A stretch of DNA of 64,000 nt from Prodigiosinella aquatilis (GTDB lineage: Bacteria; Pseudomonadota; Gammaproteobacteria; Enterobacterales; Enterobacteriaceae), in NCBI GenBank assembly GCA_030388725.1, contig CP128857.1, positions 2,480,001-2,544,000 of the forward strand, in the 5' to 3' direction. A program made the translations under genes and the position numbers. Positions 1-11,400 of this stretch are shown here, piece by piece; position 1 is the first letter of the stretch, and each line of letters starts with the position of its first letter. The notes under the pieces were generated by a model. The model ran no database searches and was not told where the DNA came from. It was given only the letters and a program-made list of their open reading frames with translations.

Positions 1-122
1 GTTAGTAAAATACAGAACGCTTCTCCTCCAATTCGTAAGGCGTAGTCATTTCGACAAATATGATTCTTATTAACGAGCTAAAATATATTAATACGTTATC
101 TCCTATGGCATAACCATGTTCG

Positions 123-236
123 TCATAACTGGTTTGAAATAGCCAATATCGAGCCAGTCCACCATAAATCAAGGAACAATAAACCTGGCGCCATATGGCT
201 CATGAATGCCATGAAAAAGAGATATATCAGTGTCAT
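123..236 (-). other. short hydrophobic ORF remnant
   Basis: The minus strand is open from a stop at 123-125 back to about 310. An in-frame ATG at 236 would give 37 residues rich in Leu, Phe and Trp, one or two membrane-like stretches containing the motif LFLDLWW. There is no good ribosome binding site, and the frame is closed upstream by a stop near 315. It could be the 3' end of a decayed membrane-protein gene. The rest of 1-469 holds no convincing gene. A 12-codon plus-strand ORF (322-360) follows a perfect AGGAG site but ends at once and may be the decapitated start of a lost gene. Confidence 0.2.
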
Positions 237-388
237 AGAAGCAGCAAGTAATCCATCGCTTAACGACAGTCCTGGTATGGCAAAATCCAAATAATACTGA
301 GGTAAATCTCAGAGGAGAAATATGGAAAAAATTCAGCGTTCGTATTCAGATAAAGGTTAGCAACAGTTGCCAATACTGGCGAGAAACC

Positions 389-419
389 AAAAACATGGCA
401 GATGAAAACCCATGTTTTT
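389..419. terminator. hairpin terminator after the asparagine-synthetase-like gene
   Basis: A perfect 10-bp stem (AAAAACATGG / CCATGTTTTT) has an 11-nt loop. It lies 51 bases beyond the stop of the minus-strand gene that ends at 470. The A and T ends would give a U-rich tail on either strand, so it can end transcription of the large minus-strand cluster. Confidence 0.55.
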
Positions 420-469
420 ATGCATGTGGAAAATCACAAATCACAATGAAACCAAAATGAATGTTAGTT

Positions 470-2071
470 TTATAAATAGCACCCATTCTGTCTTTCCACC
501 GCTTCTAGTGTCGATTCCAACACCACCGCAGCGATAAAGTGGATATCCAGCGTGCCGCGCCCTTCTCCTTTCAGCCAACGCTGATAAGCAGCGGATATTT
601 TCTCTTTTTTGACCAGTCCAGCTTTCTCCAGTCGATCCAAAGGAAAACCCATACAAACCTGCTGGCAGGTAGACAACGCCTGTTGAGAAAGCGTAACAAA
701 ATTCTCCGTCCGTTCAGGATAAGCCACTTGCTCATCTACGCCCCAATCCAGTAAAAGCGTGCGCATCAGAGTCCGTTTTTCGCGCCATTCATGAGGCAGA
801 CTGTGACAATAGCGAACAATCTCCGGTGTGGTTAACAGATGAATCGGCCACAGGCCGTTGCGCAAACACTGCGCCGCTACGCCGCTGATCGCTTCCACAA
901 CGCTGCATTGCGCATAGATGGCGGGCGTATCCATCAACATATTCAGGCGGTCGTGCTGCTGTTGATGTACACCCTCACTCAGGAAATCCGGCAATGTTCT
1001 CTCCGCGGTCAAGGCATTGATCGCGGCTGCGCTATCCGCTTTCTCATCCCAATATTCGGCAAGCAACTCATCCCCGCCAAAACCGGTCAGAAATACGTTG
1101 CAGTTATCCTCTCGCGCCTGCTGATAGATCTCATCAAAATAACCATAATGCAGCTCTTCCCACGGTACCATAGGTTGGTGACGTCCATGTCCATAACTTC
1201 CCGTCGGTGCTCCTTGGCGAGTATCCACGGTATAGTCATGGAACCCATATTGCTGCATTACCACATTGCGTCTCGTTTCCTGATGAACCCGCCCTTCATC
1301 CGGCATTAACAGCCCGTAGGTATGAACGCGATAACCGCATCGGGCCGCTGTCGCCGCGACAATACTTGAATCCAGACCGCCGCTGAATCCCGCGGCGACA
1401 GAAAGAGAACGCTCCGGCAATAACCGTTGCAAAGCCGCACGCAAAAGCTGCGCAAAAGAGTGGCAGGGATCAACGTGATTTTTGAGCACTTTGGGATAAG
1501 TGTGCACACGGGCGACTTGCTGCTCGGTTTCCCATCCCTCGCCAGGCTGCCAGCGGGCATAATACCCTGAACAGAGCTGTTTCAACTCCGCCAGTAGCGT
1601 ATCAACTCCATAGGGTTGTTCAAAATGGCTAAGATAAAGCATCGCCCGCGGCTGATCCAGAATAGGCTGAATCAGGGGAAAGAGCGTCAGCGGGTCCCAA
1701 CTCATATCCAACAGAGTCTTATTGTTGGCAAAAAACACCGGCACCGTCGATAAACGGCTGGAAAACACGGCAACGTGAGAAGACGAAATATCAAGGAAAA
1801 ACCAGTGCAGCGGCCAGATTTCGGCTCTCCGTTTGAGTTCGACGATGGCGTTATATTCCGATGAGTACTCAAGATAGATCCGTGGCGAAATTTCACAATA
1901 AGGGCGTTCGAAAATAAAAACGCCTAATTGCCCGGACGGCACGGTGACCGCCCGGACTTCCACCATAGGATGAGAGAAAGGCGTGAACACACCACTACGA
2001 CTGACCAGTACATCGTTTTCAATATGCCAATCCATATCAGATGACAGGTTATCAATATGCAGCGTGAACAT
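470..2071 (-). CDS. asparagine-synthetase-like ATP-dependent amidation enzyme, no glutaminase cysteine
   Basis: This 533-aa protein carries the AsnB/beta-lactam-synthetase type ATP-pyrophosphatase domain. The P-loop motif SGGLDSS is at about residues 230-236, and the downstream GFGGDELL segment matches the GxGxDE(L) signature of the synthetase fold. The N-terminal half resembles a degenerate glutamine-amidotransferase domain, but the protein starts Met-Phe, so the catalytic Cys2 is missing. In families such as lasso-peptide cyclases (McjC) and beta-lactam synthetase, such enzymes adenylate a carboxylate and close an amide using an amine already in the substrate. The start has a strong AGGAGAGGG site. 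It is the last gene of the minus-strand cluster, 22 bases after a 67-aa ORF that could be a substrate or partner. No lasso B-type peptidase is present, so lasso-peptide synthesis is not supported. The substrate is unknown. Confidence 0.75.
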   Translation of the reverse strand: MFTLHIDNLSSDMDWHIENDVLVSRSGVFTPFSHPMVEVRAVTVPSGQLGVFIFERPYCEISPRIYLEYSSEYNAIVELKRRAEIWPLHWFFLDISSSHVAVFSSRLSTVPVFFANNKTLLDMSWDPLTLFPLIQPILDQPRAMLYLSHFEQPYGVDTLLAELKQLCSGYYARWQPGEGWETEQQVARVHTYPKVLKNHVDPCHSFAQLLRAALQRLLPERSLSVAAGFSGGLDSSIVAATAARCGYRVHTYGLLMPDEGRVHQETRRNVVMQQYGFHDYTVDTRQGAPTGSYGHGRHQPMVPWEELHYGYFDEIYQQAREDNCNVFLTGFGGDELLAEYWDEKADSAAAINALTAERTLPDFLSEGVHQQQHDRLNMLMDTPAIYAQCSVVEAISGVAAQCLRNGLWPIHLLTTPEIVRYCHSLPHEWREKRTLMRTLLLDWGVDEQVAYPERTENFVTLSQQALSTCQQVCMGFPLDRLEKAGLVKKEKISAAYQRWLKGEGRGTLDIHFIAAVVLESTLEAVERQNGCYL

Positions 2072-2093
2072 ACCCTCTCCTACTCGTTACTGA

Positions 2094-2297
2094 TTAAGAT
2101 TCTCTTTTTTGTTTGGCATCAGCCGTATTTGAAGTTTTCTTACTCATATATTCACCAAACACTTCGGTCGCGCCGATAAGAAGACGCTCACGGTGCAGGT
2201 CTGCCTCAAAATCTCCCGAACAATCAGGTAATGCCATCACTTTGGGATAAGCTTGATCGATAGCACGCTTACGTTTAGCTAACATTAATGCGCTCAT
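2094..2297 (-). CDS. 67-aa hypothetical protein, possible substrate or accessory of the synthetase
   Basis: This is a small hydrophilic, charged protein with one Cys (motif LPDCSGDFEADLHRER). The N-terminus is Lys/Arg-rich and the C-terminal tail is Ser/Thr/Lys-rich (YMSKKTSNTADAKQKRES). A GAGGA site lies 7 bases before the ATG. It sits between the 3917-aa LysM gene and the asparagine-synthetase-like gene on the same strand, so co-transcription is likely. The size and position would suit a modified-peptide precursor, but no leader/core motif of a known class is visible. I do not recognise the family. Confidence 0.55.
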   Translation of the reverse strand: MSALMLAKRKRAIDQAYPKVMALPDCSGDFEADLHRERLLIGATEVFGEYMSKKTSNTADAKQKRES

Positions 2298-2422
2298 ATG
2301 CTGTCCTCATTATGTCTACATAAAATCGATCTCCGCATGCGAGGATCGTCCTACCGACTGGTTACATCACTACTTACTTCACACTACTTACGAGATTGAC
2401 TTCTTGTCACTCACTCTTTGGC

Positions 2423-5400
2423 CTACTTACCGGAAAGCGCCGGAACGATGTACTGCACCGGTAATACCAGATTAGACAGGCCAAGCAATGGCATCGGGTT
2501 CACTGTCAGGTTAGACATGATGGTGACTTCAAACACCAATTGCGCACCTAAGTCAGAAGGGTTATAAATTTGCGCCCAAGTGGTGATCGCATCGGTTAAG
2601 GTCGCTACCATCTCACTCAACGTGATCCCATTACCATCCATCTCATTAATACTCACGGAAAGCGGCGGCATCACAGCTATCGGCAACGGAACCGACATCG
2701 CGGTCAACGCCGACGATAGGGTATATACATAAGTCATATTCACCTGGATCGTGCTATCGCCGCTGAAGCTCGATTCAAATAACGCATTGAACAGCGCGGT
2801 TAAATGCTGACCCAGCGACCGGTATTCCGGTTTTCCGCTCGACACTCCCAGCGTTGCGATATTCACTGGCTGATTAGAACGGATAGTAGGATGTAACGGG
2901 TTGCCAAACGAAACATCTGGCGTCGTGAAGACAAATGGGTCATTGATCTTGCCGTCGATATCCTCATTGCGAGTCAAATGAACCGTCGAGATTGCGTCCT
3001 GCCGTTCCAGAATCTGCATACCCGGCAATTCCACCGTACGCTCGGCCAGACTCTGTGCCACCTTGCCGGTCAGCGGCTGCTCATTGCTGTCTATATAGTA
3101 GTAGGCGTAGCGTCCAGTGAGTGGATCGCTTAGCTCAGGTATAAAGACCGCCCGACAGTCTTCAATCTGCACTGAAGGATAACCGAGCAGTCCAGTCGGC
3201 GGCGTGCCATCAGTAGACGTCAATGTCACGACCCATACTGCCTGTTCCGTCGTATCAGCTTGCACCGTTTCAGTTTCCTCGGTGATATAAAAGCGATAGG
3301 TTTCCCCTATCAGGCCGAGGCTTTCGCCTGGTCCAGATGCAATCCGCAAGCTACCTGCGTTGCTTGCTTGATTGGCAATATCCGTGACCATCTTCAGATA
3401 AGCGCCGAGCGCCAGTGAAGCGTCATTGATCTTGCTTTGGTCGGTGGTCTGCGCATCAATTTGTGGCACTGTCTGCCCCACCAGTTGTGTGACCGATTTT
3501 TGGCTGGCTATGAACTGGGCCAATCCCTGGAAAGCGTCCATGTATCCAGCCATCAGCATGGCCTCGCTATCCTGGATGTTATAGGTAACCACGTTATAGA
3601 TGCGATCCTGCTCAAAGTGGAAATCCACGCTATAAGTATAGCGATAGGTCCACTGGGTCAGCTGATTCAATTCGGTTGCCTGCACATTGGTCGCCGTGCC
3701 GTTTTGCGTCGTCATCCGTGGCGTGGCAGGGAAGTCGCGGAGAATCAGCGGGACGGTAAACGTGCCCAAACTTTCCGTCAGCATGGCATTGCCGTCACTC
3801 CAGATGGGCGACAACCAGCTTGAAGCCAGATAACCATTAATGCCAGGTATCGCCGACACCTGGTGTTCAACCGCCGCACCAACGTAGGAGAGATCCAGCG
3901 TCACGCTTTCTACTATTTCTCCATCCACCTTGATGTTACCGGGAGACTCCATCAGGAAGGTAATCGGCTGATTGTTGCCATCCACTAGCGGCATCTTGGG
4001 CGATGTCAGGGTCACCAGGCTTTCCAGACCAGCGTTATCCATGTCCCAGGTAAGATTGCCGAACAATTGCGGATCCTGTTCACCCGGCAATTGTGGAATA
4101 TCCGCTTCGACTGTCGCCCCAAAAGAAATAGCGGCCCGCACGGTATAGAGATTAGAGAGCTTCACTAGCAGATTCTGACGCAATGCTTCTTTAGCAGAAT
4201 CCAGGCGGGTGCTGCTCTGACCGGCATAGATAGGCGCCATTAACTCTGATGCCACTTGTGCCAATATCTCTTTCTGTTCGGCCAACGCCGTCAGGAAACT
4301 GTCCACACCCGCGGGCTTATTGGTGGCTTTGGCGTCAGTCACCAGAATCGACGAAGTAAACTCCGGCGAAAACAAAGAATCAAAGAAGTTAAAGAAACTG
4401 CCCAGCCAGGTATCCATCTCTATACCGGAATAGGTGTTGTTGACCGCCGCAGTGGTAAAGCTGTTACTGGCAGGATCGAAATCAGCCAGCTTGCCATACG
4501 GATAGACCTGAGCATCACGGGTGACCAACGTATTCGATACCGGCTCCGGTGCAAACAGTTCAGGCACTCCCACATCGTTAACTCGATAAGCAATGCCTTT
4601 ACCTGAACTATTAATACTCATCCGCATTGCCCACACCGACGACTGACTGACACCGGCGGCAGGGAGATAGCGGTTGGTTCCCTGCGCAATCACCAATGTA
4701 AATATGCCCGGCTGCGACAGCACATTGTCGATATCCTGGGCAAAACCCAACAGGATATTCTGATTGCTGCCCGGTGATGAGGACTGTATTCCGGCATCGG
4801 TTTTCGCCGCAATAATTGTGGAGATAGAGATCACCGCAGTCACAGAGGCAAAATCGCCCTCCGCGATGCCACCAGTCCGTTTAATTGTAAGGCTGAGAGT
4901 CAGCAGGAAAATACTCGCCTGATTAATCGCCTGTTTATCCGCCGTAACGGACAAAACAAAGCTCAGTTGTGCGGGTTCAGGGAAAGTGCTATCCCCTTTG
5001 GCCCGGGCCGTCAGGAAGTCTTGAATGGCAACCAGCCATCCGGTTAGCGTGCCCACCGCGCCATACTGATCGCCGGTGCCAATCTGCACAGGATCGATCT
5101 GCATGCTGTCACTCAGTAGTGTGGTGTCTACGTACAGCGCGATACCGTTAGGATCATCAAGCTGTGCCAGAATGGCGTTCAATGTTTGCAGAGACGAATT
5201 GGCCCGCGAGATCCAGGCGTCGGAACTATCGCCTTCCGCCGGGTTGAACGCGTTGGGATCAAAGGCGCTGGTGATCTGAATCAAGAATTTCGAACCGGCC
5301 GGATTGGTATCAGCCACCGACCAACTGGTGGAAATCGAAGGCCACTGCGCGATCGTCATCAGATTATCGGTGTATCCCGTCAGGCTGGGCGCGTTATTGC

Positions 5401-8400
5401 CGGCCCCTACCAGATTGTGAATATCATCCAACGTCGAGACAATCCGGTTGCCATAAAGGTCATTCCAGGTGTAACCAATCTGCAAGATTCGGCCATTAGC
5501 CGTATAGGGGTTATCAGGATTCACGCTGTCCACCGCAAACTGGGTATACGGGATTGACGTTGAGTAAGTCAGAGCGTCATCGTTGGTCAACTCCCGAACA
5601 AAGCGTGCTTTTCCGTCACCATCAGACGAATTGTCAGATTGCTGGCCCAGCGGTAGCCCCACATTACTGGCGCTGAAATCGGCGTTTGCCTCCACCTGAT
5701 AGGCCAAGAGCGTATAGTCGTTCAGCAAGAAATCCACCGCAAACATCGGATCACTCGGATCAGATGGAATCACCGGCAAGCCGTCGCGTGTCGCCAGAAT
5801 CGGCTGCACGCCAGGCACTTGCGATCCCGATTGAGACAGTGGCCCGGTCATCAGGGTCAACGTCTGGCCCACATTCAGCAGCGACGATACCATCGCGTTG
5901 TGCCCTACTAGCACCATCACACTGGTGCCATAGTAGGCGGCCATCGATCCCAGCGTTGTGCCTCCGGGATCTGTGCCGACAGTACGAGTGACCGCAGGCA
6001 GTCGGATGGCGGTGCCATTGAGCAGACCGCTATTCCACTCGGCATCGGTGATACGCGGGTTCGCCGCTTTAATCGCCGCCGGATCCATATTGAAGTAGGT
6101 GGCGATATCGCTTAATTTTCCACCAGGTGCACCGCCATTGACCGGAACACGGTACAGCCCGTTGTTCACCGCCAATGACGCACCGGTTAACAAGGCGATA
6201 TCCATATCTGTCGCCGTGGTATTTTCCACCAGCGAAACCAGGTTGCTCAGATAACGTGACGCGATAGAAGCCAGGCTTTCGTCCGCCTGCACCGTATGGG
6301 TAGCTTTTTGCGAATGCGTCTTCGCCACCAACGTTGAATCGGAGGTATCAAGCGGATCGCCGGTGACTACCGCATTCATGTAAGGCTGTAGACGCGGCTG
6401 AGGCGCATACATGATAACCAGGTTGATTGTCGCTTCACCTTTATCGTTAAAGGCGGCGTCTGGCAACCCTGCACCACTGTCTGCGTCGAAATAGTAGAGG
6501 AAGAATCCGCCCGAGCGGGTAATGCTGGCTTCCCACAACAAGCGCACCAGTTCCGTCGGTTTGTTCAGAATATTGCTGTTAGTGTCTTCTTCCGCCAACA
6601 TCGTAGCGAACCGTAACATGCTGGGCGGCCGCGTTACAGTGGAGAGATTGGTTTGCGAAATGCCGAAGGTGACATCCGAGCCAGTGTCAGCGGAGAAGGT
6701 GGTTCCAGCGCTGCTGCTGGCGGACTGATAACCCACCACCATGGAAGCGAAATCAGCATCATTATGGGCATACTGAACGATACGCTCCAGGATTAGTGCG
6801 TCGTTCGCGCTAGCTCCCATGATTTCATAAGTATCGTGATAGGCATTGCCCGCGGTGCTATCGGCAGCCAGTCTCTTGACCGTGAACTCGATAGACGAGG
6901 CCCAGGCCACGCGTTCAACCGAGGTATCCTCCGCCTCACCAGTCGCCACATTCATCCGTACTGATTCAAGATCGAAGATCGGACAGGACATCGCCAACAG
7001 ATCGGCCTGATCGACACCGCCCAGGCTGGCGAGAGCCAACATGGAAGATGGCAGAGGCCAGATTCTAGACTGGTCGCCGGTTTCTCCTGATGGGAACACA
7101 ATCGCCTGACGGCTTTGCCAGCGAATGCCATTAGACAATGGATAACGTGCTGGTTCATCTTCGACGCGGATCTTGGCATCAATGGAGGCCGGACCAGCGG
7201 GAAGAATGGTGGTAACCGCATAACTGTTCAACGCGGCGATACGTTGATAGTTAATATCGCCTGATTTCTGCTGATCATTCGGCGGCACTACCGTAAAGGT
7301 CAACGATGACACGCCGCTGTCAAAGGAGAGCCAGTCAAGCGAGTCGCCCTTACTCAAGGTGATAGAAAGCGGTTCAGTCGGCAAGGTGTTCAACGGCAAC
7401 AGCTGGCCGGTCAGCGCGAACAACCCAGCGTAAGCTGGCAGACTCAACGCGCCAGTCTGTGGATCTGTCGTCACCCACATGCCTGCTTTATTCGGCATAA
7501 TCTTACTGGTTGGCAAACGTAGGCCATGGAAGTAGTAGCGCGACGCCATACCGCTCAGATGATTAATGGCATTCACCCGCTGGGCTTCCGCCAACAGCGC
7601 GGCCACCTGGAATTGCGGCAATGCCACCACATCCAGGAACAGCGGATTTTGATTCTCATCGACCGCCGTGAACAGATCGGCAATATCACCATTCGCCGTG
7701 CCAATCGGGTTGATCTCGGTTTCACGATCTACGCCGGCCACGTCTTCCATGGTGATGCCATAAGCGGTCGAGACACTCTGTAGCGTATCACGCTGTACCG
7801 TCGTATGGCCGAATGGCGGTACAGTCAACATACCATTGGACTGTAAGATTGTTGTCAGCGTCAGAATATCGCTGTTGGCAAGCAGTTGTGCCAGCGTTAT
7901 CCCATCGCCAATACGCGCAGCCAGCGTGGTAAGCGTTTCAGAACCGGAGATGATATACAGCGTACCGGAATAGGTTACCGTCGCCCCTGTAACCAGAATA
8001 CCGGCGATATTGGCGTTGTTGGTTGCCAACGCCGCAGCGTCAAACGCCCCGCCGTATTGGCTCAACGCGGCAATAGAAGTGAAACTGTCTGAAGCCGACA
8101 ATACGTAAGAAACAAACGGCAACGTCAGCGTCTGACCCGCAGTCAATGGATGGGATTCATTGCCTTTGAACAGATCATACAAAGTAAAGGGGGTGCCCAC
8201 CGCATCCAACTGACCCGTGGTGTTTACCCAGGTGACGATGGTATTCCCGGTATCGCCCGCCGCTGGCGCGTAGTTGAAATCTCGTAAACCGTCGCGCATC
8301 GCCTGCAACATCTGGCGCATCACCAGCACGAAATAGTCGCTGAAGATAAAGGAGGCTACCGATATCGCATTGTTACGATAGACCGTAAACGCCCGTAACT

Positions 8401-11400
8401 GATCTTCGCTGCTCTCCTGCTGAACCTGTACCGCTAATTGGTTGAAATACTCCCGCAGGAAGGTGACGAAATCGTCGCTGACGGTATTGTAATCGGCAAA
8501 GGTGTAATCAATATCCGGCTGTCCACCGTAACCAGGCATCTTGATATTGAGATCAACCGCCATCGGGAAGTACGTCGCTTCGGCCGTTCCCGCACTGGTG
8601 GGCAGGCTTACCGAAAGGTTGAATTGATTACTCATGAACTGTTCGATGTCGCTCACACTGAGCGGCATAGGGACATTTTCACCATCGCTCAAATAGTCGA
8701 TCAGCGCCGCCAGAGAATCATCCGTGACGATCACTGCGTCGATCTGTTCCGGCGTCATCGCCGAGGGCTGAAGGGAGGAAACCGCCCAGCGCGCCACCAT
8801 TTTCGCCAGTTTTTCAAACGAGGTGTCCTGCCCGCTACCGGCGGCGCGCAGCAGATTGACGCTGCTGTCTTGCGTTGCCGCACCGGGTGCATCAATAAAC
8901 AAGCTGGCCACATAGCAGGAGAACTGCTTACTGAGATCAGGTGTTGGGGTGTTGAACGCGTTATCCCCCGCGATGCTCGGCGCGAATCCCAGATACCCGT
9001 TTAGGGTTTTATCGCCACTGGTACGTGCCAGCAGATGGTCCCATTGCGGCATCATATTCATCGACGCCAGTGAGAAGGAACGCAACCTGAAAGGGTTGGC
9101 TTTGCGCGTCAACAAACGGCCACCATCGGATTTCGATATCACTTTCCAGGGTGCATCATTGGGATTTTGCAGATATCCCAGCGTGAACGATTCCTGAATA
9201 TGCGTTGAGAAGCTGAAGCTTACCGAAATCTTGAACAGCCCCAGATTAATCTCAGCTTTGGCGCTCACACTCACCGAGACGGAGACGGTAATCGGAATCG
9301 GCGAATAGGAAGCCAGCGTAATCTGGGCATATAACTTGAGATTGATATCCACCGACGCTTTGATGATGACAAAATCTACCGATCCATAGAGATGGCCGAT
9401 GATGCCGAAGGTACCCTGTAGCCAGAAATAGTATTCGCCCTGCAACGTCAGTGCATTGCTGCTGCCGGTGTTATCGGCATCATAAGGGTTCCATTTGGCA
9501 AGTATCCCCTCGATAATGCCAAATACCGTCAGGCTGAAGCCAGCTTTCAGTATCCCCACATCCAGCGATTTACCTAGCCCAATTTGGGCACCAAAACCAA
9601 ACACCAGGTTGGGGTTGAAGAATCCATTCGTCGCGACCGGCAGTTGCGACACCACCACCGCGGGCAGTTTACCAAAATAGAAGCCGCCGGAACCCAACGC
9701 CGGAATGCCAGGAGGAATAATAGCTTCGACCGAGAAGGAGCAAGAGAAATCTTCGTTCCATGGGAAACCGATATCAAACTTGAAGTCGCCATTGGTGTAA
9801 ATTTCCACACCAAAGGTTGGCAGAGTGATGGTATATGCGCCCACATCAATACGGCGCATCAGGGTCGGCAAGGTAATCTGCGCCTGGAATACGCCCAATC
9901 CTTCGCTGATTTTACGATAGATAATCTGGAAATCCAGTCCAGCGAACACCTTGGCCGCCTCACCTTCCAGCGCGATACGCAACGCGTACAGGGTGGGATC
10001 GGTGAACACCACCTGTAACGTGAAGACATAACCACTGCCTTTGCTATCGGCGGCATCGGTCGTGACAAGTTCGGTGCTTTTCGCCGTGCCACTCTTCTTT
10101 TCTTCAATCTTCAAAATGCCGAAATCGGTGGCGAACAGCCAGTTGTTTCCCGCGTCAAAGCCAATCGCTGGGACGCTGTCACCATCCGGTACCGGCAGAT
10201 CGGCCAACAGTTTTATCGCCTCCTGCACCGAGGTGATGTTTTGTAATCCCGTCACCTGAACATGCTGCCCCGCCGCCAACAGGCGCAGATCCAGATATTT
10301 GTTTCCTCCGCCGGGAGGCGCGGGCGTCGAGGCAGGATCAGCCGCATTCCAGGCCAGCCCTTTGTCGTCCTCCAACCACAGGAAATCGCCATCTAGCGAC
10401 ACATGTACGCCCTGATTTTTTCCCTTAGGCTGATAATCGATAGAAAATCCAGTGATCTTGGCGAAAATCAGATCAATAGGACCGATGTCGACGCTAAATT
10501 TGACCGAGTTGTCGCTAAAGTTCCAGATCAGGGAGAAATTGGAGAGCGTGATGTCATTCAGTACGCTCCAGGGTGCAGCCAACCCAAACTTGGTGCCGGT
10601 AAGCCAGGATATAAAGGTTTCCACCATCGAGCCCAGCGAGGTGGAATCGGTGAATTTTAGCGTTGCGGTATTGGTTTTGCTGTCAATTTTGGCGGACAGT
10701 GGTCCCCAGAAGAAGCCATATGAGTTATAGCCCTGATCGTAGTTATAGAAAATGGTGAGATCGATATTGTTCCAGATGATCTGCGCGGAAACATTACCAT
10801 AGCTGGTGTTCTCACCCTCGCTGGCCGCCAGCAGCATCGGTTTTGGCTGCATCGGCACGACAGCACCTTTCTCGTTGAGCACTGGCACTTCCGCTGTTCC
10901 CAACAAGGCTGCATGGACCAGCGCTTTTTCTTCCGCCGAGCCGGTGCCGAATTTACCGGTGATAATCGACTGGAAGTCGTCGCCAAGCGGTGTATCCCAA
11001 ACGGTGATGGTTCCCCCCACCATATAGGATGTCGCCTGGTCCTCGTCGTCAGATTCTTTCGAGGACTCCACTTTAAAGGCCAGTTCGGAAATATCCAGAT
11101 TAGGCATGCCGTCCACCCACCAGCCGCTGCCCAGATAAGTCTGAATAATCTGTTTCACCTTAATGGCGTTGTCGCCCTGTATGCCTTCGAATGACCAGGC
11201 ACCTTCGCCGGAATAGGTCGCGGTGACGTTCATGGTGACCGCAATATCCGGCTGTTCGGAGAACAGTACCGTGGTGGCTGACAGCGTTCCGGTCGGTATG
11301 CTGGTGCCGGTGCCTTCAATATTTATAAAGAGGTTGGTCAGACTGAACGTGGCGACACCCAGCGACAGATTCCAGTCGATCAGGTCGATGCCCGCGCTGA

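Noticed and set aside
539..1309. Plus-strand ORFs opposite the asparagine-synthetase-like gene
   Set aside because: They are frame shadows of a clear coding gene with a P-loop, and have no ribosome sites.
470..2297. Lasso-peptide biosynthesis locus
   Set aside because: No B-type leader peptidase or recognition element and no lasso core pattern in the 67-aa protein. Only the cyclase-like enzyme fits.
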